Shown here piece by piece: positions 1 to 5,753 of a stretch of 6,805 nt of DNA. The translations under genes were made by a program, and so were the position numbers. The stretch is from Methylococcaceae bacterium (GTDB taxonomy: Bacteria > Pseudomonadota > Gammaproteobacteria > Methylococcales > Methylomonadaceae). Below the pieces are notes generated by a model, which ran no database searches, was not told where the DNA came from, and was given only the letters and a program-made list of their open reading frames with translations. The stretch lies in the NCBI GenBank assembly GCA_003155565.1, contig PMDM01000340.1:1556-8360 (forward strand). Direction: 5' to 3'. Each line of letters starts with the position of its first letter. Positions within the stretch are counted from its first letter, which is position 1.

Positions 1-27
1 GTCAAAGGGACAGGAGTCCCTTTTGAC
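1..27. repeat. Imperfect palindrome at the window edge
   Basis: Arms GTCAAAGGGAC (1-11) and GTCCCTTTTGAC (16-27) pair around the loop AGGA, with one extra T bulged in the right arm. No clear T-run follows on the plus strand, so it is not a convincing terminator. It may be the end of a larger repeat or the 3' hairpin of a gene outside the window. Confidence 0.5.
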
Positions 28-85
28 AACCCCTGGTAAATGCGAGTAGCGCAGGAAGCAAGCGGCATCGGGCGGATTTCTTTTG

Positions 86-119
86 GATACTTTTCTTTGT
101 CCGTGCAAAGAAAAGTATC
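86..119. repeat. Perfect 14-bp hairpin, intergenic repeat type
   Basis: GATACTTTTCTTTG (86-99) and its exact complement CAAAGAAAAGTATC (106-119) flank the loop TCCGTG, and a G-T pair can extend the stem. From memory, similar hairpins built on TTTTCTTTG/CAAAGAAAA recur between genes in many gammaproteobacteria, so this is probably a dispersed repeat. It lies over 200 bases beyond the metG stop, which makes a role as metG terminator unlikely. Translation across it gives only an artefactual open frame. Confidence 0.6.
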
Positions 120-183
120 TCGTCCGTGGGTACGAGAACCCACATTATAATAACTGTCGCGTTAGCGACACTTTAATTAATAC

Positions 184-222
184 ACCCCTCACCCTAACCC
201 TCTCTCACAAGGGGAGAGGGGA
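184..222 (+). repeat. CCCTCACCCTAACCCTCTC-type palindromic repeat, copy 1
   Basis: A C-rich lead (CCCCTCACCCTAA) is followed by a stem of nine pairs, 198-206 with 212-220, around a five-base loop. Two related copies lie upstream of metG at 2565-2599 and 2625-2662, so this family brackets metG. The motif resembles REP-like repeats common in proteobacterial intergenic DNA. It sits 100 bases past the metG stop and has no T-run in the metG direction. Confidence 0.65.
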
Positions 223-228
223 CAAAAT

Positions 229-323
229 GGGATTCCGGCAAGCGGCACAAGTTCCTACTTGCTTGCCGCACTTCCGCCATCCTTGGCGGTCGTCCATACC
301 TGACTGACAGTTATAATCTATAA
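229..323. other. Intergenic hairpins beyond the metG 3' end
   Basis: Two hairpins occur here. CGGCA-CAAG pairs with CTTG-c-TTGCCG across 242-268, with a bulge. CCGCCA (274-279) pairs perfectly with TGGCGG (284-289) around TCCT. In the metG direction neither is followed by a T-run, so they are candidates for a weak or factor-assisted end of the metG transcript, or simply another dispersed repeat. No gene is supported anywhere in 1-323. Confidence 0.4.
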
Positions 324-2354
324 CTACTTCACCCTCATCCCCGCTACCGCCCCCTCATCAGGACTTAACACAAAAATATCCTTCCCGCCCGGCCCTGCCA
401 CTAACACCATACCTTCTGAATTGCCAAAACGCATTTTCCGTGGTGCAAGATTGGCTAATACTAAAGTCAAACGGCCTTCCAATTCTTCCGGTTTGTAAGC
501 GGATTTGATGCCAGCAAACACAGTGCGGCATTCGTCGCCAATATCAACGGTCAGTTTCAGTAATTTATCTGCTTCCGGTACTGATTCCGCCTTGATAATC
601 TTGGCGATACGTAAATCCAGTTTGGCGAAGTCGTCGATTTGTATGGTGTCGGCGATGGGTTCAAATTGTTTAGCTTTTGGCTCGGGCTTGGATTTGTCGC
701 TGGTTTTTTCCAGATTTTCTTTCGATGCGTCGATGATTGCCGCGATTTTGTCGGCTTCAACCCGTGTCATCAGCGGTTTGAATTCATTGATGGCATGGCC
801 TTTTAATGGCTGCAATCCTGCAACCCAGTTTTGGCTTTCAATCGCCAAAAACTGTTCAGCTTCCTTAACCAACGCTGGTAGCACGGGTTTTAAATAAGCC
901 GTTAAAACACGAAACAAGTTAAGTCCCATTGAACACACATCATGTAATTCTTGATCTTTGCCTTCTTCCTTGGCGAGCAACCAGGGTTTTTTTTCGTCGA
1001 TATACTGGTTGGCCTTGTCTGCCAACGCCATGATCTCACGCATGGCTTTGGCGAATTCCCGCGTTTCGTACAATTCGGCAATGCTTTCGTTGACGTTGAT
1101 AAAATCCGCAAATAATGCCGGTTCTGAACAGTTTTCAGATAAGCGGTTGGCAAAGCGTTTGCTGATAAAACCGCTGCATCGGCTGGCAATATTGACAACT
1201 TTGCCGACCAAATCAGAGTTAACCCGTTGGCTAAAATCATCGAAATTAAGGTCAATATCATCCACCCCAGCGCTGAGTTTGGCGGCAAAATAATAACGTA
1301 GATATTCCGGGTTAAGATGATCCAAATAGGTTCTGGCTGTAATGAAAGTGCCACGGGATTTAGACATTTTTTCGCCATTCACGGTTAAAAAGCCGTGCGC
1401 AAAAATCGCGCTGGGTGTCCTGAACTGCGCTCCGGTCAGCATGGCCGGCCAGAATAGGGCGTGAAAATAGATAATGTCTTTGCCTATAAAATGGTAAAGT
1501 TCAGTGTTGCTGTCTTTGCGCCAAAACTCATCAAAATCCAGCCCTTGCTTATCGCAGAGATTTTTGAAGCTCGCCATATAACCAATCGGCGCATCCAGCC
1601 AGACGTAAAAATATTTGCCCGGCGCATCGGGTATTTCAAACCCGAAATACGGTGCGTCGCGGCTTATATCCCATTGTTGCAAGCCGCCGTCCAACCACTC
1701 TGCCAATTTATTGGTGACTTCGGGCTGTAAATGCCCGGCATTAGTCCAATCACGTAGCATATCCTTAAAATTTTCCAGATTGAAAAAGTAATGCACGGAA
1801 TCTTTCGGAACGGGTTTTGCGCCTGAAATAGCCGACACGGCATTTTTTAGCTCGGTAGGGGAATACGTCGAGCCGCACACTTCGCAGCCGTCGCCGTATT
1901 GCTCCAGCGCACCACATTTCGGGCAGTCACCCTTGATAAAGCGGTCAGCCAAGAACATCTTCTTGACCGGATCATAGCCCTGGGTGATGGTGCGTGAATT
2001 GATATGCCCGGCATCGCGTAGCCGTTCGTAAATTAACGAGGAAAACACCTTGTTTTCTTCGGAATGGGTGCTGTGATAATTGTCGAATGCTACGCCGAAT
2101 TCGCCGAAATCTGCCAGATGCTCTTTACCCACTTGGGCAATAAGTTCTTCAGGACTAATACCTTCTCGGTCGGCTTTGAGCATAATCGGCGTGCCGTGGG
2201 TATCATCTGCACATACGTAATAACACAGGTTGCCGCGTTGCTTCTGAAAACGCACCCAAATATCGGTCTGTATATATTCGACTAAATGACCGATATGGAT
2301 CGGGCCGTTGGCATAAGGTAAGGCGCTGGTAACCAGGATTTTTCTAGTGGACAT
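324..2354 (-). CDS. metG: Methionyl-tRNA synthetase
   Basis: This cytoplasmic class I aminoacyl-tRNA synthetase joins methionine to initiator and elongator tRNA-Met using ATP. The class I signatures are intact: HIGH at residues 20-23 and KMSKS at 329-333. The inserted zinc-knuckle domain has the pairs C144/C147 and C157/C160. The anticodon-binding helical domain follows at about 390-550. A charged, Lys/Pro-rich linker (about 547-566) leads to a C-terminal EMAPII/Arc1p-like tRNA-binding domain (about 570-676), the dimerising appendage of the long MetG form. At 676 residues it matches the E. coli enzyme (677). The ATG is chosen because the first-fold motif begins at residue 6; no strong Shine-Dalgarno precedes it. 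It is transcribed divergently from apbC, an arrangement also found in enterobacteria (metG/mrp). No frameshift or missing motif is seen. Confidence 0.98.
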   Translation of the reverse strand: MSTRKILVTSALPYANGPIHIGHLVEYIQTDIWVRFQKQRGNLCYYVCADDTHGTPIMLKADREGISPEELIAQVGKEHLADFGEFGVAFDNYHSTHSEENKVFSSLIYERLRDAGHINSRTITQGYDPVKKMFLADRFIKGDCPKCGALEQYGDGCEVCGSTYSPTELKNAVSAISGAKPVPKDSVHYFFNLENFKDMLRDWTNAGHLQPEVTNKLAEWLDGGLQQWDISRDAPYFGFEIPDAPGKYFYVWLDAPIGYMASFKNLCDKQGLDFDEFWRKDSNTELYHFIGKDIIYFHALFWPAMLTGAQFRTPSAIFAHGFLTVNGEKMSKSRGTFITARTYLDHLNPEYLRYYFAAKLSAGVDDIDLNFDDFSQRVNSDLVGKVVNIASRCSGFISKRFANRLSENCSEPALFADFINVNESIAELYETREFAKAMREIMALADKANQYIDEKKPWLLAKEEGKDQELHDVCSMGLNLFRVLTAYLKPVLPALVKEAEQFLAIESQNWVAGLQPLKGHAINEFKPLMTRVEADKIAAIIDASKENLEKTSDKSKPEPKAKQFEPIADTIQIDDFAKLDLRIAKIIKAESVPEADKLLKLTVDIGDECRTVFAGIKSAYKPEELEGRLTLVLANLAPRKMRFGNSEGMVLVAGPGGKDIFVLSPDEGAVAGMRVK

Positions 2355-2389
2355 GATGGGGTTAGTAAACAGGTCAAAAACAAAAAGGC

Positions 2390-2398
2390 ATTATGTCA
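2390..2398 (-). promoter_or_regulatory. Candidate extended -10 promoter element for metG
   Basis: Read on the minus strand, the bases give TGACATAAT: a CATAAT -10 hexamer preceded by the TG of an extended -10. It lies about 36 bases upstream of the metG ATG, implying a leader of roughly 30 bases. No good -35 hexamer stands at 17-18 bases, which an extended -10 promoter may tolerate. This rests on inspection only. No SAM riboswitch or T-box-like structure is seen in the leader. Confidence 0.35.
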
Positions 2399-2564
2399 TA
2401 AACGGGCGCTTGTTGGCATATTGGGAAGCCATGCGGCATGGAGCATTGATTTGCTGTAAAATGGCACGGACAGGGTGATTGTTACATAATGACTTAAACG
2501 CTTTGCGTGGCAACACACTAATCCAAGCATAACCACAATGCCGATGAGTTTAAGGGAGTGAGCT
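2399..2564. other. metG-apbC divergent intergenic region, central part
   Basis: This stretch upstream of both divergent genes has no convincing gene. A minus-strand open frame (2396-2605) crosses a palindromic repeat and is rejected. TAAAAT (2457-2462) and CATAAT (2485-2490) on the plus strand are possible -10 boxes for apbC, but neither has a good -35 at the right distance. The short inverted pair GGGAG (2554-2558) and CTCCC (2563-2567) competes with the hairpin of the next repeat. Confidence 0.3.
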
Positions 2565-2599
2565 CCCTCTCCTCGCGGGAGAGGGCTGGGGTGAGGGGA
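2565..2599 (-). repeat. CCCTCACCCTAACCCTCTC-type palindromic repeat, copy 2
   Basis: Arms CCCTCTCC (2565-2572) and GGAGAGGG (2578-2585) close a five-base loop. A tail of CTGGGGTGAGGGG marks the opposite orientation to copies 1 and 3. With copy 3 it forms a head-to-head pair separated by a 25-base AT-rich spacer, as in BIME-like clusters. An apbC transcript starting upstream would carry both hairpins in its leader. Confidence 0.65.
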
Positions 2600-2624
2600 T
2601 TTCAAAAGATTGTGCTATTAATTT

Positions 2625-2662
2625 CCCCTCATCCTAACCTTCTCCCTCGAGGGAGAAGGGAC
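2625..2662 (+). repeat. CCCTCACCCTAACCCTCTC-type palindromic repeat, copy 3
   Basis: The lead CCCCTCATCCTAA is followed by a perfect spacer-less palindrome, CCTTCTCCCTC (2638-2648) against GAGGGAGAAGG (2649-2659). It lies about 50 bases upstream of the apbC start. In RNA a few central bases would have to open to form a loop. Confidence 0.65.
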
Positions 2663-2710
2663 TAAATCCGCATTACCTAATAGCATTGAGCATAACTCCA
2701 GGACTATAAC

Positions 2711-3799
2711 GTGACCGACATTGTTAAAACCGACGTAGAAAACGCCCTTAAAACCATAATCGACCCAAACCACGGTCTCGACCTTGTTTCCGCGAAATCG
2801 GTAAAATCGATAGCCATTGAAAACAATGCCGTCACTGTCAAAATAGAACTGGGTTATCCGGCCTTAAGCTATCACGAGGAATTGAAAACGGCTGTTGAAC
2901 AACAACTTAAAACCCTTGCCGATATTGGCGCTACCGTTGAAGTCTCCACCAAAATCATCTCCCACGCCGTACAGCAAGCCCTAAAACCCCAACCCAACAT
3001 CAAAAACATTATCGCGGTAGCTTCGGGCAAGGGCGGGGTTGGCAAATCCACCACCGCCGTCAATCTGGCGTTGGCGTTGGCGGCGGAAGGCGCGAATGTC
3101 GGCATCCTGGATGCGGATATTTATGGCCCAAGCATTCCCACCATGCTAGGCCTGTCCGGTTATCCAGAAAGTCGCGACAACAAGACCATGATGCCCAAGA
3201 TTGCCTACAACATCCAAACCATGTCAATCGGCTATCTGGTGGATGCCGGCCAGGCCATGATCTGGCGCGGCCCCATGGTCACCAATGCCTTACAGCAATT
3301 GCTCAGGGATACCAATTGGGACAATGTCGATTACTTGATTGTGGACCTGCCACCCGGCACCGGCGACATCCAGTTGACCTTATCGCAACAGATTCCCGTA
3401 AGCGGCGCGATTATCGTCACTACGCCGCAAGACATCGCCCTGATCGATGCCCAGCGCGGCTTAGGCATGTTCCAAAAAGTCAATGTGCCCGTGTTGGGCA
3501 TCGTCGAAAACATGAGCATGCACATTTGCAGCAACTGCGGCCATAGCGAACCCATCTTTGGGACAGGCGGCGGCATGGCGATGGCGGAAACCAACCATGT
3601 CGATTTCCTCGGCGCACTGCCGCTGGACATCAACATCCGCATCCAGGCCGATTCCGGCCAACCCACGGTTGCCGCTGACCCAGACAGCCCGGCCGCGCAA
3701 ATGTACAAAACTATTGCCCGTAAAGCGACGGCAAAATTGGCGTTGAAGGCGAAGGATTTCAGCACCCGCTTTCCTAATATTGTTATACAAAATACTTGA
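2711..3799 (+). CDS. apbC: Iron-sulfur cluster carrier ATPase ApbC/Mrp
   Basis: ApbC/Mrp is a cytoplasmic P-loop NTPase of the MinD/NifH/Nbp35 group that binds a bridging [4Fe-4S] cluster in a dimer and delivers it to target apoproteins. An N-terminal MIP18/FeS-assembly (DUF59) domain spans about 1-85. The deviant Walker A GKGGVGKST is at 106-114. Switch-like DADIYGPS runs from 134 to 141 and VDLPPGTGD from 211 to 219. The cluster-ligating CxxC pair is C273/C276. The length (362) is close to E. coli Mrp (369). The start is GTG, chosen because AGGA at 2700-2703 stands seven bases before it. The gene diverges from metG. The final codons (NIVIQNT) resemble the start of the spacer segments found before dcd (see 4883-4945, 5034-5096, 5212-5263), suggesting that apbC once directly preceded dcd. 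Confidence 0.96.
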   Translation: MTDIVKTDVENALKTIIDPNHGLDLVSAKSVKSIAIENNAVTVKIELGYPALSYHEELKTAVEQQLKTLADIGATVEVSTKIISHAVQQALKPQPNIKNIIAVASGKGGVGKSTTAVNLALALAAEGANVGILDADIYGPSIPTMLGLSGYPESRDNKTMMPKIAYNIQTMSIGYLVDAGQAMIWRGPMVTNALQQLLRDTNWDNVDYLIVDLPPGTGDIQLTLSQQIPVSGAIIVTTPQDIALIDAQRGLGMFQKVNVPVLGIVENMSMHICSNCGHSEPIFGTGGGMAMAETNHVDFLGALPLDINIRIQADSGQPTVAADPDSPAAQMYKTIARKATAKLALKAKDFSTRFPNIVIQNT

Positions 3800-3805
3800 C
3801 ATATT

Positions 3806-3831
3806 GTTGGGGTTCGCAATCTCACCCCAAC
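3806..3831 (+). terminator. Half copy of palindromic repeat A, possible apbC terminator
   Basis: GTTGGGGT (3806-3813) and ACCCCAAC (3824-3831) form a perfect eight-pair stem with a ten-base loop. The sequence matches the right-hand hairpin of repeats A1 and A2 (TTGGGGTTCG...CTCACCCCAA). A broken T-rich stretch (TTTTAAATTTCGTTTTTT) follows, so it could end the apbC transcript. The next Shine-Dalgarno begins right after the T-run. Identity as a half repeat is clear; terminator function is inferred. Confidence 0.5.
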
Positions 3832-3865
3832 TGCGTTTTAAATTTCGTTTTTTGAGGAGTCCTTA

Positions 3866-4351
3866 ATGGCAGACTGTAATCAAGTCAACTGGTTGTTAGA
3901 GATCATCAAAATAGTGCCTACTTTTATTGTGGGGCTTATCGCTGTTCGCATCGCTTGGAAGCAGGGTGATATTGCCCAAGAACAACGCAACATCGCCGAA
4001 GCAAAATTAAATCTCGATCTGTTCACGCGGAGGCTTGCAATTTTTACGGAGACGTGGGAAACGGCATCTAACGTGGTTCAAAGTAGTGATCCCATGCCAC
4101 CACCGCCTAGCATGACGAATTTGTTACCCGAAGCATCGTTTCTGTTTGGTGCCGAAGTTGAAGCATATATGAACGAATTGGCGAATAATATGAGCAAGTT
4201 AGCCGCCATGCGAAGAGCCAGAGGTAACAATAATCCCGATTCTGCCAATAAAATTGATGAAATTGATCTTGAAAAGTGGATTAACAACGCGGCTAAAGAG
4301 GGCATTCGCAATATTTTCAGCCCCTATCTGAACTTTTCAAAGTGGCGCTGA
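3866..4351 (+). CDS. Membrane-anchored hypothetical protein (161 aa)
   Basis: I do not recognise a named family. One N-terminal hydrophobic segment (about 14-31) is followed by a long, charged, probably cytoplasmic helical region with QGDIAQEQ (33-40) and AEAKLNLDLFTRRLAIF (44-60). A proline-rich break lies at 76-81 and the segment LPEASFLFGAEVEAYM at 87-102. The combination of one helix, a 'KLxLDLFxxRxxIF' stretch and a 'FLFGxEVxxY' stretch recalls a scattered group of uncharacterised bacterial proteins, but this is from memory and assigns no function. The start is well supported: GAGGAG (3854-3859) precedes the ATG by six bases. It lies between apbC and dcd amid repeats, so it is probably accessory cargo with no pathway link to its neighbours. 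Confidence 0.75.
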   Translation: MADCNQVNWLLEIIKIVPTFIVGLIAVRIAWKQGDIAQEQRNIAEAKLNLDLFTRRLAIFTETWETASNVVQSSDPMPPPPSMTNLLPEASFLFGAEVEAYMNELANNMSKLAAMRRARGNNNPDSANKIDEIDLEKWINNAAKEGIRNIFSPYLNFSKWR

Positions 4352-4450
4352 TTTTTTGTTGCGGAAAAAAGGTCATAAAGCGTATAAACGTAAGGTGAAT
4401 TAGGTTGGCAAACATACGGCCTATCTGTCTTGATTGTACTTTTGGCCTAG

Positions 4451-4552
4451 TCGTAATCCACCATAATTGTGACCGTCTATATGGTGGATACGACGCGCGG
4501 GAACTCTTTACTTGCATAAAGATTGGATGACGCGCGCGTCTAATCCACCCTA
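4451..4552 (-). repeat. GTAGGGTGGATTA-type compound palindromic repeat
   Basis: On the minus strand this begins GTAGGGTGGATTA (4552-4540) and ends with a hairpin holding GGTGGATTACGA-like arms. Left arm TCGTAATCCACCATA (4451-4465) pairs with TATGGTGGATACGA (4480-4493), one base bulged. GACGCGCG (4492-4499) pairs with CGCGCGTC (4533-4540), and CTTTA/TAAAG (4506-4510 and 4517-4521) forms an inner hairpin. Repeats with GGTGGATTA ends and a CGCG core are, to my recollection, widespread in gammaproteobacteria and cyanobacteria. It separates the two hypothetical genes. No transposase is present, so it is non-autonomous. Confidence 0.6.
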
Positions 4553-4574
4553 CTGCACTTAATTTTGGAAGTCT

Positions 4575-4790
4575 ATGATTGAGAAAATTTATTATCTTAT
4601 CTTTTTGCCAATCTTCATATGGTTGCTACTTGGCAGCTATAAAGAATTTAAAAATGATTACGGCATAGATAATGATTCAGAGTTTCTTTCCAAAATGTGT
4701 TGGTTGTTAATGGTACTTTACGGGGCTATAACGCTTTTTATGATGGCGTTTTTCAATACTTCAATAGTCTTAAATATAAAACATTGGTAA
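4575..4790 (+). CDS. Small two-helix membrane protein, hypothetical (71 aa)
   Basis: I recognise no family. Two hydrophobic segments, about 5-20 (YYLIFLPIFIWLLLG) and 41-60, flank a short charged loop (YKEFKNDYGIDNDSEF) of about 20 residues, predicting a hairpin in the inner membrane. GGAAG (4567-4571) lies only three bases before the ATG, which is tight, so translation may be weak. The gene is AT-rich relative to metG, apbC and dcd. It sits between the GGTGGATTA-type repeat and repeat A1, with the stop 13 bases before A1. Function is unknown. It could be accessory cargo or a remnant. Confidence 0.5.
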   Translation: MIEKIYYLIFLPIFIWLLLGSYKEFKNDYGIDNDSEFLSKMCWLLMVLYGAITLFMMAFFNTSIVLNIKHW

Positions 4791-4803
4791 GAGCTATAGG
4801 GCA

Positions 4804-4882
4804 TTAGGTTGGGCTGAATGTAATGATGCCCAACATAAACGAAGCCTTTAACATTGGGGTTCGCGCACTCACCCCAACCTAC
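4804..4882 (+). repeat. Double-hairpin palindromic repeat A1
   Basis: The ends are TTAGGTTGGG and CCCAACCTAC. Inside are two hairpins: GTTGGGC (4808-4814) with GCCCAAC (4828-4834), and TTGGGGT (4854-4860) with ACCCCAA (4871-4877). It is nearly identical to A2 (5676-5753), differing at a few positions near the second loop. No coding capacity or transposase is present; it behaves like a REP/MITE-class dispersed repeat. Confidence 0.8.
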
Positions 4883-4945
4883 ACAATAATATCGCTGTAC
4901 AAAACAAAATATAAAAATATATTATAAATCAATAATATACTTCTC
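4883..4945 (+). repeat. apbC-dcd junction copy S1 (AT-rich)
   Basis: This is the most diverged copy of the segment that precedes dcd. Its left end, TAATATCGCTGTACAAAAC, resembles the apbC 3' end TAATATTGTTATACAAAAT and would read NIAVQN against apbC NIVIQN. The middle is AT-rich and only loosely alignable. Its right end runs into the dcd 5' fragment at 4946. It lies directly between A1 and the fragment ended by B1. Confidence 0.5.
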
Positions 4946-4961
4946 ATTAGCATCAAATCAG
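4946..4961 (+). pseudogene. dcd 5' fragment 1, start codon lost
   Basis: Bases 4943-4961 match 18 of 19 bases of the true dcd start region (5815-5833). The one difference turns the ATG into ATT. The match stops after the codons for ISIKS plus one base, where repeat B1 begins. It cannot be expressed as it stands and is a relic of a duplicated dcd start. A 19-base match alone would be weak; the adjoining ordered copies make it convincing. Confidence 0.6.
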
Positions 4962-5037
4962 CACGTAGGCTGGGTTGGTAAACCCAGCAATCCTTGGTCG
5001 CTACGCTGGGTTTCGTACCTCTACCCAGCCTACACGT
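4962..5037 (+). repeat. Double-hairpin palindromic repeat B1
   Basis: The core runs GTAGGCTGGGT (4965-4975) to ACCCAGCCTAC (5023-5033), flanked by CAC and ACGT. GCTGGGTT (4969-4976) pairs with AACCCAGC (4981-4988) over four bases, and GCTGGGT (5005-5011) pairs with ACCCAGC (5023-5029). The architecture equals repeat A, but every GTTGGG/CCCAAC arm is GCTGGG/CCCAGC. B1 differs from B2 at two positions of the core. Confidence 0.8.
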
Positions 5038-5096
5038 TAATATTGATGCACAAACCACCAACATAAAATTTATTCTAAAACAATAAGCTACTAATC
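5034..5096 (+). repeat. apbC-dcd junction copy S2
   Basis: The left end, AATATTGATGCACAAACCACC, parallels the apbC 3' codons AAT ATT GTT ATA CAA AAT ACT, here without the stop. The right part from 5061 (ACATAAAATTTATTC and onward) closely matches the leader of true dcd from 5781. It flows directly into dcd fragment 2 at 5097. It shares its first bases with the ACGT flank of B1. Confidence 0.65.
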
Positions 5097-5159
5097 ATGA
5101 GCCTCAAATCAGACAAATGGATACGCCGTATGGCGCGAGCACGTAGGCTGGGTTGGTAA
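5097..5159 (+). pseudogene. dcd 5' fragment 2 with intact ATG, fused to repeat B2
   Basis: Bases 5097-5136 match true dcd (5818-5857) at 38 of 40 positions, keeping the ATG and the reading [13 protein letters not shown]. The frame then runs into repeat B2 and stops at TAA 5157-5159 after 20 codons, the last few (RARRLGW) being repeat-encoded. All catalytic and substrate residues of dCTP deaminase are absent. Its leader resembles that of real dcd, so if transcribed it might be translated into a short peptide; nothing shows that this happens. Confidence 0.75.
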
Positions 5160-5215
5160 ACCCAGCAATCCTTCGTCGCTACGCTGGGTTTCGTACCTCA
5201 ACCCAGCCTACACGT
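5140..5215 (+). repeat. Double-hairpin palindromic repeat B2
   Basis: The core GTAGGCTGGG (from 5143) to CCCAGCCTAC (to 5211) is again flanked by CAC and ACGT, exactly as in B1. It has the same two hairpins as B1, and the core differs at two bases. It interrupts the second dcd fragment about 40 bases into the coding sequence, while B1 interrupts the first about 16 bases in. The two boundaries are therefore independent events or were trimmed differently. Confidence 0.8.
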
Positions 5216-5263
5216 TGATATTGATATACAAAACACCTAACATAAAAATTTATTCTAAAACAA
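5212..5263 (+). repeat. apbC-dcd junction copy S3, no dcd part
   Basis: This segment is very similar to S2 (ATATTGAT..ACAAA..C and ATAAAA.TTTATTCTAAAACAA). The left end reads DIDIQNT then TAA, against NIVIQNT then TGA at the apbC end. Similarity to S2 stops after CTAAAACAA, before the dcd start would appear, and unrelated sequence leading to the UPF0016-like gene begins. Confidence 0.6.
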
Positions 5264-5417
5264 AGTGAAGAAACCATCCATAAATCCTCGCCAAATGCCG
5301 TTCGCGTTACGCGACCTGCTCCTTAATGATCGGATTTATTGTCATATCGATTATGATTGTTGATAATGTCTGCGTTGATGTTTTTGCTAAAAACTACTTG
5401 GATTCAAGATAAACCCC
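5264..5417 (+). promoter_or_regulatory. Upstream region of the UPF0016-like remnant with candidate promoter
   Basis: TTGTCA (5339-5344) and GATAAT (5362-5367) are separated by 17 bases, a good sigma-70 arrangement about 50 bases before the ATG at 5418. TCGCG/CGCGA near 5302-5314 could form a small hairpin. No strong Shine-Dalgarno is seen before the ATG. With 4791-5263 (repeats and junction copies) this completes a 627-base stretch without an intact gene. Confidence 0.4.
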
Positions 5418-5723
5418 ATGGATAAGCTGCAAGCTTACGTAGAGTCTTTCATCGCATCATTGCGATCAACCGATACGCTTTACGAAATTCTACGCAAATT
5501 AACCCTGTTTTTCACAAGTTTTCCACTGGATGACGTTAAAGCCATTCTTACGGCTACGGCTACCAGCTTTGCCTTGATCCTAGTTGCTGAGATGGGTGAT
5601 AAAAGCCAATTGGTTTGTATGGCCTTGGCCGCAAAACATAGGCCTTTACCTGTCGTTTTTGGTGCACTTAGGGCCGTAGGTTGGGCTGAATGTAATGATG
5701 CCCAACATAAACGAAGCCTTTAA
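5418..5723 (+). pseudogene. UPF0016/Gdt1-like membrane protein, truncated by repeat A2
   Basis: UPF0016 (TMEM165/Gdt1/MneA) proteins are inner-membrane cation exporters, mainly for Mn2+, with two E-x-G-D-[KR]-[ST] motifs in about 190 residues. Here residues about 40-84 give ATATSFALILVAEMGDKSQ, with the first motif E58-M-G-D-K-S63 and most of the following membrane region up to FGAL. The remaining 17 residues (RAVGWAEC... to the stop at 5721-5723) are translated from repeat A2. The second motif and all later helices are missing, and no continuation is found before dcd, so the 3' half was lost rather than merely interrupted. The first ~38 residues are an unusual amphipathic extension. A promoter-like sequence remains upstream. 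A half-size UPF0016 protein is possible but unlikely, because the C-terminus is plainly repeat sequence. Confidence 0.8.
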
Positions 5724-5753
5724 CGTTGGGGTTCGTACCTCACCCCAACCTAC
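5676..5753 (+). repeat. Double-hairpin palindromic repeat A2
   Basis: Perfect terminal inverted repeats GTAGGTTGGG and CCCAACCTAC enclose GTTGGGC (5680-5686) with GCCCAAC (5700-5706) and GTTGGGGT (5725-5732) with ACCCCAAC (5742-5749). It lies within the 3' end of the UPF0016-like remnant, supplies its stop codon, and is followed by the leader of dcd. It is nearly identical to A1, suggesting recent spread or conversion. Confidence 0.85.

Noticed and set aside
83..307. Open frame of 74 codons on the plus strand
   Set aside because: It runs straight through the 14-bp hairpin and a C-rich palindromic repeat. The composition is repeat-derived and there is no ribosome binding site.
505..897. Plus-strand open frame of 130 codons opposite metG
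   Set aside because: It is antisense to the conserved MetG C-terminal region, with no ribosome binding site or recognisable domain.
2355..2400. SAM riboswitch or T-box leader for metG
   Set aside because: The leader from the candidate -10 to the ATG is only about 30 bases and holds no stable or recognisable structure.
2396..2605. Minus-strand open frame of 69 codons upstream of metG
   Set aside because: Its first codons are translated from the palindromic repeat at 2565-2599 and the frame overlaps the likely metG promoter. No protein-like features are seen.
3331..3825. Long minus-strand open frame (164 codons) inside apbC
   Set aside because: It is antisense to the conserved ApbC coding sequence, whose motifs are intact. 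It is a shadow frame.
4879..5064. Minus-strand open frame of 61 codons
   Set aside because: It consists of repeat B1 and AT-rich junction sequence read backwards. Its hydrophobic end is an effect of AT richness.
4962..5215. Regularly spaced repeats B1 and B2 as a CRISPR-like array
   Set aside because: Only two copies of a 70-base palindromic unit occur, and the sequence between them is a copy of the dcd leader and start, not a unique spacer. No cas gene is present.
5418..5723. Natural half-size UPF0016 protein
   Set aside because: The last 17 codons lie in repeat A2, and the protein has too few helices even for the half-size forms.
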